DNA of 64,000 bases from Saprolegnia diclina VS20 (GCF_000281045.1 NW_008246097.1:487198-551197), one strand, 5' to 3'; positions 41,589-53,449 are shown, counted from the stretch's first letter. The notes: generated by a model not told the origin, from the letters alone. Made by a program: numbers and translations.

Positions 41589-43575
41589 CTACAGCTGGCA
41601 GAGCTGCTGAAACAGATCCGCGGCCCGCGCATCGTCCCAGGGCGCGCTACGCGGACGCGCATAAGCGTCGCGGGCCGCCGAGGAGAGCCACGTACGCAGC
41701 AGCGATCGGCTCGAGACGGACGTCCAGAGCGGGCAGCGAAACGCGCTTGCGGCTCCTCCGCTTCACTGGATGTTACCGGCCCATTCCGCAGGAGGATAGG
41801 CAGTACCACACACTCCAGTGGCTTGGCAGTCGCAGCCTTGGCGCTGATTGGGGCCCGATGTAGCGACGGCAACGACGCATGCGCCGCGGACCTCGGAACC
41901 ATACGGTTGCGAACCTTCGTGCGAGTGCTAATGGCTCGTCAGGACGCCGTCGACATCCACGAACGTACGTTGCCGCGTGGGGCAGCGACTGGCGTGCGAC
42001 GTCGTCAGCTTGGTTGCCGTGCGCTGGGCGGTCGTCGCCGCACGCTGGCTTGGGTGCGATCGTGGGCGTCGACGCCGAGCGCGAGAGCGCTAGAACTCGG
42101 TAATGCTGATTCATACAGAGCCAAGGAGTACTGGAGAGCGACCGAAGATACTCGTTCTCGTGCTGAAGCTGCTTGATTTGGGCCCGGAGGTCCATGACGA
42201 GCTTGTCCTACGCAGCATGCTTCGATGCGCGATGCGATCTCGTCTCGTACGCCATTGTACCTGCGGGCTTAGGGCCACCGTTGGCTCGTTCTGTATTCGC
42301 GCCACGCCCATGGCAAACTCGAGCGTCCGCGTCGACTCGCGGCTAAAGTCGGGCGACGCATTGACGCATGCTAGCATCAGCGTCCGACTGCGCCCGCCGA
42401 GGCTGTCGATGAGCAGCTATCGTCATAGTAGCGTGCGGACGCAGCTGCATAGAATCTCGGCAGCAAACCATCGTGAGCTTCGAGTCCCGGTACGGCACGA
42501 ACGTGGTCTTGTTGGTCGCGGCTGCATTGAGCGCTCCAATGACCTGGGCGAGAATGAATGGTGCTATGAAGGCGCCGTTGGCAACGTGCCTGGCTCAGAC
42601 AGTACAGGCTCTTGTTGATGTATCCCGACTCCTTGAGCTGCGTGCCCACCGCACCCGTGTCCTAGAAGATGCATGCTGAGTCATGTGTCATGCAGACGAC
42701 GGCCGGCATGTACGTACATGGGCGCGCTCGCTTCCGGCCAAGTCGACGATCGTCAACTTGCCATACTTGCGCACGCCGTTCGTCTCGCTGTCGACATACA
42801 ACGTGACGAGGCAGTGGCTTCGGTTGGACCTGCACAAAGCTTTGTCATGGAGGGCAGGCAACGCAGCTACTCACCGGTCGTTGAGGCGGTGGCTCGAGTG
42901 CACGCGGTTGGCGGCGGCCGTAAGCACAACGGTCATGACTTCCTCGTACGTACTGCAAGCCACGACGGTGGCGTCTTCGAGGAAGAAGCCCGTGGCTTTG
43001 CTCCAGCGCACCGTGAGCGGACGCGCGCTTGGCGCGATCAAGTCGTGAACAGCCTCGTTGTAGATCTCGACGCACGTCACGCGCACTGCACTCTGGGTCT
43101 CGCCGAGCTTGGACGCGATGCAGTCCATGAGCAGCGCTACGCTGCGCGGCAAGAAGCCCTGGTTCGACCCGCGCAGGTCTAATACCACCTAAGATCCTAT
43201 TTCATGTCGATGGCTGCGTACGCGTGGGCGGCACGAGGTACCGCTCGGGCCCAAAGATCGTGTGGGACTTGCCGGCGCCCGTCTAGCGCAAGAAGAGTCC
43301 GTTGCCAAGCGTCGAGACTTGCATTGGTGTACCTGGCCGTACGCAAAGATGGTGGACGCGTACCCGTCGACGGCGCTTTCCACGAGCGTGGTCATACCCG
43401 ATGCGACAAAGGCAGCCTCCTGGGTCATGGCCGCGTCCAGGAAGCGGTCGCAGCGAAAGCTCGCAGCTGCATCGCCATTTGCGACGAAGACGCGGCCATC
43501 GGCCCACGAGATGGCGGACGGTCCATGCGTACTTGGTCGCGCCCGCACCGCGACCCGGATCTTCTCGCTCCGCAT
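41589..43575 (-). CDS. Kinesin-like motor protein
   Basis: About 540 residues from many short exons. The start MRSEKIRVAVRARPS lies at 43575. The motor domain has the P-loop (AYGQ-TGAGKSHTIFGPE, split by an intron at about 43298-43345), NQGFLPRSVALLMDCI, VRVTCVEIYNEAVHDLI, switch I (LNDRSNRSHCLVTLYV), switch II (LTIVDLAGSERA), SGYINKSLYCLSQVIGALN and FVPYRDSKLTMV. The neck is followed by a coiled coil (DLRAQIKQLQHENEYLRSLS) and a short basic tail. I read the end as PWDDARAADLFQQLCQL, spliced from three small exons. It is an N-terminal, probably plus-end-directed kinesin; the subfamily is unclear. It is tandem with PPP4C. Confidence 0.87.
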
Positions 43576-44533
43576 GCGACAGTTGTTTCCGATAACCGTC
43601 CAAGCAACGTTACGTCGCCCACTGGATTTATCCGCGCAAGATCGCGGCGTCGGCGGTGCAGCGACGACTCGCAAGCTACTTGGCCGTGGTACGCGCGTCC
43701 AGCATCCCGTGGGCGAGCGTCCCAGACCGAACGTCGTTACTGCGCACGCGATGTCGACGCCAGCGGCCCCTGTGACCTAATGCTGCGGTGGCCTGTCGCC
43801 CCAACGTTGAAGTCGCGTTGACGCCGCGGTCAAAGAAACGGGGCATCGTTGACACCGCGTGAGGTGCCAGAGACGCTGCGCACGCGGGTTTTCTTGCCGC
43901 GAAGTGTCTTTTACGCCACGAGAGTGCGACACCGAGGCCGTGTCTCTACGACGGCCCTTTGCGCCGCCGGCGATGGCGACGGCACCAGGCGGCGCACGAA
44001 GACGCTTTCACCGCCACCGGCAGCCACACAACTATATGCATCAGTGGTCTATAGCGTTAACGTCAACAGCACGCGTGCGCGACGGCCGCGGGGCGCTGCG
44101 ATGATCGACCCGCCTCGAGGCAGTAATTGGGAGGTGCGGTTGAGCAACTTGTCGTGTTTTAAACAGAATCTCGACCGATGTGTTTTGATCAAGTACGGAA
44201 TCTCGCGGACCCTTCAGGACCTTTGCAAATCGCAGCTGCCCCCGGACCAAGAAAAAACTAGCGTCATCGCGCCAACGTCGACGCCAATACGTCGTCCCAC
44301 TCGCTGCACCATCAAATACACGTCAACTGCAAGTCGCCTGGATCCAGAGAGTCTTTGTATGGTCAAGTCGTCGCTCAGTGACCTCGGAGGAGCTACAACG
44401 GGGCTTGGAGTTGATGAAAAGTGATGGGGATCGGCCCAGGGTCCGTTGTTTGAGTGTTTAAAACACAAGTGGGGAGTGTTGGAAACAAAGGCAAAATGGC
44501 GACAGGGGCGCGCACAAAGACAAAGACTGAGGA
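43576..44533. other. Divergent intergenic region
   Basis: A 958-bp gap between the kinesin (minus) and PFKFB (plus) starts. A plus-strand frame of 191 codons (43849-44424) is open but shows no domain, no low-complexity bias typical of genes here and no clear promoter; I do not call it. Confidence 0.4.
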
Positions 44534-46087
44534 ATGGCGTTGACGCGGCGCGGGTCCCGGATCCTGGTCGAAGCAGATGGTATGTGGAGTTTAGAAAGCA
44601 TGTCCTTCAAGCGACTCGTGCTCGTGACCGTCGGCCTCCCCGCGCGGGGCAAGAGCTTCGTCATGCGCAAGCTGACCAAGTACACGGCCTGGCTCGGGTT
44701 CCCGACCAAGATCTTCAACGCTGGCAACTACCGCCGCCAAGAAGGCATGGCAGCCATCGACGCCGCCTTCTTCGACGCCGAGAACGTCGACGCCAAGCGC
44801 ATCCGCGACGAGGTACGCGACCTCCATCCCGTCCCAGGGCCTCAACCTCGCTCTATTAGCTCGCGATGGAAGCGCTCATGGAGCTCATTGCGTGGATCGA
44901 GGACGGCGGCCACGTCGCGGTCTTTGACGCGACCAACACGACCAAGGCGCGACGCGAACTCGTGTGGCAGACGCTCAAGAGCGTGCCCAACATCCAAGTC
45001 ATGTTTATCGAAAACATTTGCGACTCGATCCCGATGCTCGAGGCCAACTACCTCCGGTACCTTCGTCGTCCGCTTTGTACTCCTATTATGCTCACGCGCG
45101 ACGTTGCTAGCAAGCTCAAGAACGACGACTACATCAACGCCGACCCCGAGACGGCGCTCGCCGACTTTAAGGAGCGCGTCGCCAAGTACGAGGCGGTCTA
45201 CGAGACGATCGAGGACGCGGAGAACGACGGGCGCATCTGCTACGTCAAAGTCTTCAACGTACGACCACATAGTGTAGTAGATCGCTCATGCACATGCGCT
45301 GTAGGCGGGCGAGAAGGTCCAAGCGCGCTTTTGCCAGAGCTTCTTGCCGAGCCAAGCCGTGTCTTTTCTCCAGAACATCCACCTCTTTGAGCGCAAGCTC
45401 TGGCTCGTGCGGCCAGGCCCGAACCGCAACGGCGTGCAGCACATCCTCGGCGGCGACGAGGAGCTCACGGAAGACGGCCACGTGGTCGCGCACGCGCTCG
45501 CCGAGTTTATGGTGACGGCGATCGCCGAGACGAAGCGGCCCATCGACGTGTGGCACAGCACGATGAAGCGCGCCAAGCAGACGTCGTCGTACATCCCGCG
45601 CGAGCACGTCAAGCGCGTGGTCAAGACGACGCTACTGAACGAGCTCGGCGGCGGGGACTTTGAGGGCTTTACGCGCGAAGAGCTTGCAAACTATTACCCG
45701 CGCCACTTTGACGCGCGGACCAAAGACAAGCTCCGCTACCGGTACGACGAGGCGTGCGAGCATGGATGGTCGATTCTAATCACGAGTAGGTATCCCGGGG
45801 CCGGGGGCGAGAGCTATATCGACGTCATTTGCCGTCTCCGCCCGCTCATCATTGAGTTTGAGCGCAAGAAGCGCGACTGCTTGATCATTTGCAGCGAGTC
45901 GATCATGCGCTGCCTCATGGGCTACTTTACGGGCGTCACGGCCGAGGACCTCCCGCACCTCCCGACCAAAGTGGGCATTGTCTACGAGCTCTCGCCGCAC
46001 CGCGACGGCTGCGACATCAAGGAGCTCCCGCTCAACCTCCCCGACCAGCTCAAGGAGACGCTCGACGATTACATGCGCGATTTATAA
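44534..46087 (+). CDS. 6-phosphofructo-2-kinase with inactivated fructose-2,6-bisphosphatase half
   Basis: About 470 residues in four exons. The kinase domain is intact: Walker A VTVGLPARGKSFVMRKLTKY, FNAGNYRRQE, AAFFDAENVDA, VAVFDATNTTKARRELV and YETIEDAENDGRICYVKVFN. It should make fructose-2,6-bisphosphate, the glycolytic activator. The C-terminal half keeps the phosphatase fold (GGDEELTEDG, WHSTMKRAKQTSSYIP, NELGGGDFEGFTREEL, YPGAGGESYIDVICRL). However, the catalytic RHG triad is replaced (LWLVRPGPNRNG, His to Pro), and the second essential His is missing (LIICSESIMRCLMGYF, where VCHQ is usual). It is therefore predicted to be a kinase-only enzyme. The start at 44534 gives a short N-terminal extension; MSFKRLVLV near 44600 is an alternative. 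Confidence 0.93.
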
Positions 46088-46396
46088 GCGCCAATATTAC
46101 ATGTTTTCATTTACTAGTATACTAGTAGACCAGCTCGTAGACAACGAGAGAAGACCAACAGAAGAGCACTCGTCGCTGAGCAGATGAGTGGAGGCGTATC
46201 GTGGAGCCGTGTCCGACTTCCGGCACAAGCAGTCCTCTGACGTTTTTGATTAAACGACTAGACATACTACTGGAGACAGCGAGCGAGGCTGGGCGGTGCT
46301 TCGCTCGAAGAATGTGAAGAAGACCAGTAGAAGTAATAAGCTGCGCTGTATTGTCATTTAGCCAATCTCTCATTCCAATGGAGTAAAGCACTCCAT
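46088..46396. other. Convergent intergenic interval
   Basis: A 309-bp 3'-3' gap between PFKFB and eL6. It contains TACTAGTATACTAGTAGAC near 46115, a short palindromic stretch that may act in 3'-end formation. No gene is seen. Confidence 0.4.
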
Positions 46397-47563
46397 TTAG
46401 AACTTCATCTCGTGGACGCGGTCGTTCTTCGTGAGCGAGAACTTGGCGTTGAGGTAGTGCTTGAGGGCCGGGACGGCGGCGATCTTCTTGAGAAGAGCGG
46501 CGTCGACGATCTTCTGGTCCTTCTTGCGCTGCTCCGAGACGATGGCAGCCTAGAAACAATACCATCAGCATTTGCGTGACTGGGAACTTTTGTTGTAGCG
46601 ATTCCAAGCGCCGAGACGGCGCGTCACACAATAAAGTATGACGCGCCTTGTGTCACAAGTGGTCGTTTGACCCACCACAACAGATGCAAAGAGTGCAGCG
46701 TACCGTCGAGGCCTGGGCGAAGAAAGCCTCTTCGTCCTTCTTCGACGACGTCTTCTCGCGGGCGAAGTAGGCGTCGTTGATCTCCGGGAGCTTGACGTCC
46801 GAGATATCAACCTTCGTCGACGTGGCGATGACGAAGGCCTGGTTCACGCGGCGAAGCGGGACACCGTTGACCTTGTACGGGCCTACATAAAGAGCGAGAT
46901 CAGCGTTGTGCTCTCACACACAGACATGCAGCGCCCGGATTCCTCAGGTCTCATAATCTGAAATTCCTCGGCTGGAATCGCGACAAGGGCTACGCCGGGC
47001 ACACGACACCGCCACCGACGCCAGGATGACCGACTTCTCACTCCGATCCATCCCGACGCCGGCGCAGCATGCCGCATGGATCCATTGCGGCCCAGGTCTT
47101 GATGGCAGGCCTCTCAGGTGTCGTTTTTCATCGTCGGAATCCTTCGAGTGGGCGCATTCACATACAGGACATGCAACGTACCGGTGACGAGGAGCGTGCC
47201 CGAAGCAAGCTGCTTAAGGAACACGACGCGCTTGCCACGGAAGCGGCCCGAAAGGAGGATGAGGACCGTGCCGGGGGTGATCGAGGCGCGGAGCTTGGCG
47301 GTCTTGACCGAGTTGCGGGCGGTCTTGGCCGACGGGAGCGGCTTCGGGACGTAGTCCGTGGGGTACCACTTGGGCTTGCGGAGCGTCTTGGTGACGACAG
47401 CCTTCTTCTGCGAGGCCTTGGGGCCGGCCTTGAAGCGGCCGTTCGTGCGGGCGAGCGAGTTGGCCGAGATGGCGTTGATGCCACGGGCCAAGACAACGTT
47501 CTGGCGGCGGGCGACCGTCTTCTTGGCGGCGGGCTTCTTAGCGGCAGTCTTAGCAGGAGCCAT
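46397..47563 (-). CDS. RPL6: 60S ribosomal protein eL6 (RPL6)
   Basis: About 238 residues in three exons. The N-terminus [20 protein letters not shown] is a typical basic tail. [37 protein letters not shown] and [13 protein letters not shown] carry the KOW-like core, and [20 protein letters not shown] with [24 protein letters not shown] sequence follows. The end is [12 protein letters not shown]. The two introns are about 299 bp (46883-47181) and 150 bp (46553-46704), much longer than any other intron in the window. Long introns in ribosomal protein genes often host snoRNAs or control expression. No decisive box C/D or H/ACA signature was seen. Confidence 0.93.
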
Positions 47564-48309
47564 CGATTACTTCTTTCTCGAAATGACAAGTGGACGCGAG
47601 ATTGCACTCGCGCTCATGCCAACCACCAATCGCCTCTCGCACCAGTCATTTGCCACTCGTATCCGGACATCATCCGTATAAACCTCTCAAACTACATATT
47701 GGATGCGACAATATTTCAGCCGAAATTGGCGCCAAGCAACCACCCCAGCGCTCGAGCCACACAGAGGACAGAGATGGCGTGGAGGCTTGTGATAGGCGTC
47801 GCCTCGGTCTCTCGTCAGTGCTGGAAAGATTGTTGGCGCTACGATACGACAGCGCGGTCATGGGAAGGTGACGCCTGAATGCTGAAGGCCAATGGGTCTC
47901 CGAAGATCGGACCATCGCCGTCGATGACCTCGGGCGACTTTATCGTTATTGCACGTGGGCAAGCTACGGTGTGTCGTGCGCTTGGCCATGCATGGCTCTA
48001 TCGCAGCACCATTGATACGCGCTGTCTCCCGTCCCGTACACTATAGGCACCACGAGATTGCTTTCCCGGGTTCCATCTCGTATTTTACGTTGGAAAAAAC
48101 GGGAATTGCTACGTATGCTCTCTTCTCGGCAAAGTGACGATGAGGTACGCGCTCTTCCGGGCCCTTTCGTCGCTGCACCTCGTCAATGAGAAATCTCAGA
48201 AATCGCCGCCTCTGCCACCTTCCAACGTTCCACTGGCCATGTTCGATTCGGCACATGTGCCGAAAATAATCACGTCGTGCCACAATCGAACTCGTCGAGC
48301 AAGAGAAGA
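47564..48309. other. Divergent intergenic region
   Basis: A 746-bp gap between eL6 (minus) and the E2 gene (plus). An ACCAATCG box is near 47625. Frames here are short and unsupported. Confidence 0.4.
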
Positions 48310-48870
48310 ATGGCTCCGTCCATGGCAACGACGCGGCTCCGGAAGGAGTACGTGGCGCTGAAGAAGAAGCCGGTCGACAACATCGAGGCCGTCCCGCTCG
48401 AGAGCAACATCCTCGAGTGGCACTACGTCATCCGTGGCGTCGGCGTCTACGAAGGCGGGCTCTACCACGGCAAGCTCAAGTTCCCGCCCGAGTACCCGAT
48501 GAAGCCGCCGTCCGTGTACATGGCGACGCCCAGTGGCCGCTTCGAGCCCAACACGCGCCTCTGCTTGAGCATGTCGGACTTCCACCCGGAGACGTGGAAC
48601 CCCATGTGGTCGGTCGGCAGCATCCTCACGGGCCTCTTCTCCTTCATGAACGAAGACACGCCGACGACCGGGAGCATCGAGACGACGGACGAAGAGAAGC
48701 AGCGCTTGGCGGCGGCGTCCTTGGCGCACAACTGCCTCCCGACCAACACGACCTTTCGGAAGCTCTTCCCGCACTACGTTGAGCTGCATGACGAGCGCGT
48801 CAAGGAAGCCGCGGCGAAAGCGGTCTCGGGCGTCGAAGAAGGACTCGACAAGATGGCGCTTCAAGCGTAG
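48310..48870 (+). CDS. Ubiquitin-conjugating enzyme E2, UBE2J2/UBC6 type
   Basis: A single-exon gene of 186 residues. It matches the ERAD E2 family J: TTRLRKEYVALKKKPVDNIE, LESNILEWHYVIRGVGVYEG, YHGKLKFPPEYPMKPPSVYM, and the catalytic cysteine in NTRLCLSMSDFHPETWNPMW, then FSFMNEDTPTTGSIETTDEE. UBC6-type enzymes are tail-anchored in the ER membrane. Here the protein ends in a charged helix (GVEEGLDKMALQA) with no hydrophobic anchor, and the convergent gene's stop lies only 47 bp downstream, leaving no room for a missing exon. An ATG 33 bp upstream is in frame and would add a Ser-rich segment. Confidence 0.93.
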   Translation: MAPSMATTRLRKEYVALKKKPVDNIEAVPLESNILEWHYVIRGVGVYEGGLYHGKLKFPPEYPMKPPSVYMATPSGRFEPNTRLCLSMSDFHPETWNPMWSVGSILTGLFSFMNEDTPTTGSIETTDEEKQRLAAASLAHNCLPTNTTFRKLFPHYVELHDERVKEAAAKAVSGVEEGLDKMALQA

Positions 48871-48917
48871 AGCTGTCTCGTGTTCATTGCACATATATAT
48901 ATACCTCTACCGATCGT

Positions 48918-50648
48918 CTAAGGTCTCGTTACGTCGACGTCGGTGACGACCTGCATGTAGAGCTTGCCGAGGAGCATGATGGCGCTCATGGCGCCATAGC
49001 CCACGCAGACGTAGAGATACATCGCGTGCGTAGCCCAGTATGCGTTCATCGCTGGCAGCATCGTACCGGGTCGCACAAGTGGGAGCGCGGCCTCCTTCGG
49101 GAGCTCGAGCCCGAGCGTGGCCGCGCGGTGGCGGAGGTAGACCCACGCACACGCCCCACCCGCGAGCCGCGTTAGAAACTGCGCGAGGGCCGAGTAGAGC
49201 ACAAACGACAGACTCATAGTGGCAATGGACGGCGAGAGGACGCGCCAATGCAGTGAGATCTCGAGCACAAAGAGACTCGGGATGATGAGCGAGCTCGCCA
49301 GGTCCAGCACCATGTTCTGGCGCGCCTTGAGGAGCCGGCTGCATTGCACGTGGGCGCGCTCGAGGACCGGCGCGGACTCTTTTCCAAGGCAATTGCTCAG
49401 GAGCCACGTGCCGAGGTCGTTGAGGCACTTGCTGTCGCGCGTAAAGATGCGGCCAAACGTCAACAGCAAGAGGAGGCCGTAGACTGCGTCAAAGCGCTGC
49501 GTGCCTGTGAATGCCATGTACCTACTCAGTACGCAAAGTAAGTGGCATCCAGAATGAAGATAGACCAACCCGAATATGCTATCGAAAAGCTGCAACAGCG
49601 TCAGCAAGATCACGTGGTCTTCCTCGGACGTGGCGTAGAGCGCAACGAGGCGCCAGAGATGCCCGTATGTGCCCATGAGGACGTAGTAGGCGAGCGTCGC
49701 AAAGATGCTCTTGGACGACCCGTTGCCATTTTGGCCAAAAAGGTTCTCAACCACAAAGGTGGGCAGGGCGTGGATGCACATCTAGTGGGTGGCATCAGCG
49801 CATAGCAATCGTGTGTATCGTACCTGGAACGAGGTGAAGAGGAGGCAAAAGCCGCGGCTGCGCGACGCGTGCCATTGGGACCGCGTGCCGAGCGCCAAGA
49901 GCACATGCACGAAGAAGAGAGGCCCGACCGCGATGAGGTTGATGGACGGCTCGAGGTACGGCAGCACCATCGACGCCGCCGAGTAGAGCATGACATCGTA
50001 GCCGGCGAGTTGTGGCTGGCCGAGACGGACAAGGACTTGTTGCACATAGCTGATGTCACGCTGCGGGCGTGGAGAAGGCAGAGCTGCAGAGATCGCGTGC
50101 AGCGACGGGCCACACGCTGCGACCGTCGAATTGCGACGACTGCTCGTCGCGTAGTACGGGTACCCGTACATGACTGCAAAGTAGAGAGCAAAGTGGACAG
50201 TGACGAGGACCTTGAAGAGGCTTGTCGTGTGCCGCGGGCTCTCCCAGAGGTGTTTGTTGGGCGGCGCGGCGAGGTAGACGAGCTCCGATGCGAGCTCGGC
50301 GCCAACGAGGCAGACGTAAAAGCCGCGGCAGTAGAGGCTCCGCGCCGCCCGAGGCTGCGAGAGGAGCCATGGGTACCCCACAAGGACAACGTCACCGAGA
50401 CGCGTGAGGAGTAGCCAGGTAATGTGGGCTGGGAAGGCGTCGATGGCCGCCGTGTCGCGATAGTATTTGGCAAGAGCGTAGGCTCCAAACGACGTCAGCG
50501 ACGAGACGAGGAGGACGCACCGCGCATGGTGCGAGCACAGAATCTAGATGCGCATCAGAGAGCGCGAGAAGACGAAGAGGAGGAGTACGATCCAGAGGTC
50601 GTGCGGAAGCGCGCAGACAAGCGAGCGCACGTCGTTGGCGTCCGACAT
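48918..50648 (-). CDS. Multi-pass membrane protein, unrecognised
   Basis: About 540 residues in three exons. Exon 1 (MSDANDVRSLVCALPHDLWI) joins ILCSHHARCVLLVSSL over a GTACTCC...CTAG intron; the second junction SFQ/MCIHALPTFVVENLFG lies near 49783-49826. Ten or more hydrophobic segments can be seen, including TWLLLTRLGDVVLVGYPWLL, FKVLVTVHFALYFAVMYG, NLIAVGPLFFVHVLLAL, AVYGLLLLLTFGRIF, LASSLIIPSLFVLEISLHW, TMSLSFVLYSALAQF and YLYVCVGYGAMSAIMLLG. No family is recognised. A dileucine-rich hydrophobic pattern without conserved polar residues makes a channel or transporter assignment guesswork. Confidence 0.7.
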
Positions 50649-51701
50649 ACCGCAATCGTATCTCTTGCGTTGAAACCGAGTGCATCTCGTTCTGCTTCTC
50701 CTTTTCTGATAGGTGAATGGACACTTCGAAAATGACGTTGCTGCGTTCGATACACCTTGCATCCGAGCGCAGCTTGGCTGTATGACGTAACCCAAGCAAC
50801 GCTCGAGAGGCCAATTGTCACTGTGGAAAACACGAAACATGGAAATTTGAAAGTCAAAGTTGCGATTCGAAAGACGATTCGACGTGTCTAGCCGCACATA
50901 GTACTAGTGTGCGCTCTCTATTTGCAATGCACTGAAGCTGTAAGAGGTCCTTCTTGCGTCCAAGCACAGCCTGCACCGGCTCATGTTGGTGAAATTGTCC
51001 AGGGGCTCGATCTCGCCCTCGAGTATAAACAGATTCATCGCCGACGATGACGAGCTACCCGACGTCGGTTTGTCGTTTGCTGCTTTCTCAGCTCTAGAGA
51101 CTGCGCGATTGAAGAGCTGCACTCTCGGGCGTCACAGAAGGGTTCGATCCTCGCCTTCGACATGTCTGGACATTTCATAATCCGCCCCTAACGACGGCGA
51201 TACAGAGCTGTTGGCGACAGCACTCGAGTCGCAACGCAACTGGAACCCTTTTTGTCTCTGGGGAAAACTCCATTTCAATGATTTTTCCAATCTACTGTCC
51301 TAGACATTACAATGTGCGCTGTGTCGATGCAGACGTCGATTCTGGAGTAGTCGTACATGCTCGCAACGCACCGAGTCACATGATCTCACAGCCGGCCCTT
51401 TGCCTCGACCAGATCCTCTTTGCTCGTCAGCCGCCTCGACCACAAAGCTCCGTTGTGTAATAGTTGTTGCGCGGTCTCTGTCCTCACTTCCTTACCAATA
51501 TTGTCGCGTCCATAGCGAGGAGCCATCGCTGTTTTGCGCTCCGTTTACTCGGACGCTGCACGGCGGCTGGGATAATGGTAGCTCGAGCTCCTGGCGCGGG
51601 AAGATCGCATGCGGAAGAGTCCACCACCAATGCTCGGCCAATCAGATGCGCTGAATTCGCTTGATACACCAATCACATTTGTTTCGAGCCCTCGACCAAG
51701 C
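50649..51701. other. Divergent intergenic region (about 1 kb)
   Basis: No gene is supported. Two CCAAT boxes, CCAATCAG at 51638-51645 and CCAATCAC at 51669-51676, sit 31 bp apart and end about 25 bp before the NSUN6 start. A GGTTCGATCC tRNA-B-box-like string near 51141 does not sit in a tRNA fold. Confidence 0.45.
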
Positions 51702-53345
51702 ATGAGTGCCGCCGCCGACGTCGTGACCTTGGACGACTTCGCCCTCAAGTTTCCGGACGACGTCGAAGAGAGCTTCAGCGCTGCGTACGGCCAATCGCAC
51801 TGGGACGAGATCAAGAAGGCCCTCGCGCGCCCGTACGCTGCATTCTCATTGGCGTGGGTGACCCACCTCGCTCGTGTAGGCCCGCGTACACATCGGTGCG
51901 CGTCAACACGCTCGTGACGGACCAAGCCGCACTCGTTCTCAAGCTCAACGAGGCGCTCAAGGACTTCAACGCGCGCTTGGCGTCGGCGGGCCGCCCACCG
52001 ATCGTCGCTGTGCCGCACGTCTCCCTGCCCGACGTCGTCATGGTGCCGTCCGCACCGCGTATTGCGCTCGACGTCGCAGACGTCATGAGCCGGAAGAAGA
52101 TCATTGTCGACCGCCTTTGCGGCGAGGCCGTACTCCGTGGCAGCGACATCTTTGCCCGTGGCGTCATGTGTGCGAGCAGCGCGCTCAGCCACAGCGAGCC
52201 GGTGGCCATTTTCGTCGATCTCGACCACTCGGCCACGCGAGGGAGCGACGCCGAGCTCCACACGGGGCGCAAGGTGCTCATTGCACAGGGCACGACAGCC
52301 ATGGCGCGCAGCGAGATGTTTCGTGCGATGAAGGGTCTGGCCGTCGCCGTCAACACCCGCGTACGTCACATTTTCGACATTTTTCTCTCCAACTCAAAAA
52401 GGTTCATGTAGTTTTGCTCGGACGCGCCGCCGCTCAACGGCGTGCTCGCTGGTGAGCTCTACATGCAGAACACGCCGTCGAGTGTCGTCGCCCATGTGCT
52501 CAACCCAGAGGCGGGCGACACCGTCCTCGACATGTGTGCGGCACCGGGCGGCAAGACGTCGCACCTCGCAACGCTTATGCAGAACAAGGGCACGCTCGTG
52601 GCGTGCGATCGCAGTAAGCGCAAGGTGCTCGAGATGAAGAGCTACTTTGACTCGATCGGTCTCTCGATCATCACACCGATTCGCGTACGTCCTGCATTTT
52701 TTCAAATTTGAGGTTGAGATTGAGATTGACAATACGATGATTCGAGTAGCTGGATTCGACGCAGTCGGTGCGACCAAAGGACAGCGAAGTCTTGAGCGTC
52801 CAAGAGATCATTGCCGCGGCGGCCAAGGCGCGCACGAACGAGAAGCTCCTTCAGATTGACGGCTTTAGCCCCGAAACTTTCGACAAGGTACACGACCTTT
52901 GGCGCGACGACGGTGGAACTCATTTCTTATCGAGTAGATTTTGCTCGACCCACCGTGCTCGGCGCTGGGACTGCGCCCGCGGCTCTTGCACGCGTGCAAC
53001 ATGAGCGAGCTCGAGCAATATTCCAACATGCAGCGCAACTTTCTCTGGGCCGCGGTCTTTCTCCTCAAGCCCGGTGGCACGCTCGTGTACTCGACGTGCA
53101 CGGTCAACCCGAACGAGAATGAAAAGATGGTCGCGCACGCACTCAAAGAGTACCCGCTGGAGCTCGTCCCGCAGTCGCCGATCGTGGGCGCGCCGGGCCT
53201 GCTCAACATGGGCCTCTCGCCCGAGGATGCGGCCAAGGTCCAGCGCTTTGACCCGTCCGACGCGATCGATACGATGGGCTTCTTTTGCGCCAAGTTTACC
53301 AAGACCAAGTCGATTCGTGCTACTGCCCTCGTTGCGGAGGCATAG
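51702..53345 (+). CDS. NSUN6: NSUN6-type tRNA/mRNA cytosine-5 methyltransferase
   Basis: About 475 residues in five exons. An N-terminal region and PUA domain (RKKIIVDRLCGEAVLRGSDI, FARGVMCASSALSHSEPVAI) precede the catalytic domain. The substrate-entry motif LNGVLAGELYMQNTPSSVVA is followed by the SAM-binding motif VLDMCAAPGGKTSHLATLMQ. LLDPPCSALGLRPRL carries one catalytic Cys, and the second is in TLVYSTCTVNPNENEKM; the end is RFDPSDAIDTMGFFCAKF. The DPPCSALG-RP signature and PUA domain place it with NSUN6, which methylates the 3' end of some tRNAs and mRNA sites. In-frame introns lie at about 51837-51884, 52361-52410, 52686-52749 and 52889-52938; the third is slightly longer than average. 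Confidence 0.93.
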
Positions 53346-53449
53346 ATGGTATCGTGGTAGACAAGGAAGATAGTAGTAATACATGCATTGAGGGTTGCAT
53401 TTGTATGTGTCTTCCACAGACAAGGGACGTGACGACGACAAGGGGCAGC

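Noticed and set aside
43849..44424. 191-codon plus-strand ORF upstream of PFKFB
   Set aside because: No domain, no recognisable promoter and composition unlike neighbouring genes; likely chance.
46883..47181. Possible snoRNA in the first eL6 intron
   Set aside because: CTGA and GATGA strings occur, but not at box C/D spacing with a terminal stem; not called as a feature.
51130..51160. tRNA-like B box GGTTCGATCC
   Set aside because: The flanks cannot form the T-stem, and no matching A box or acceptor stem lies upstream.
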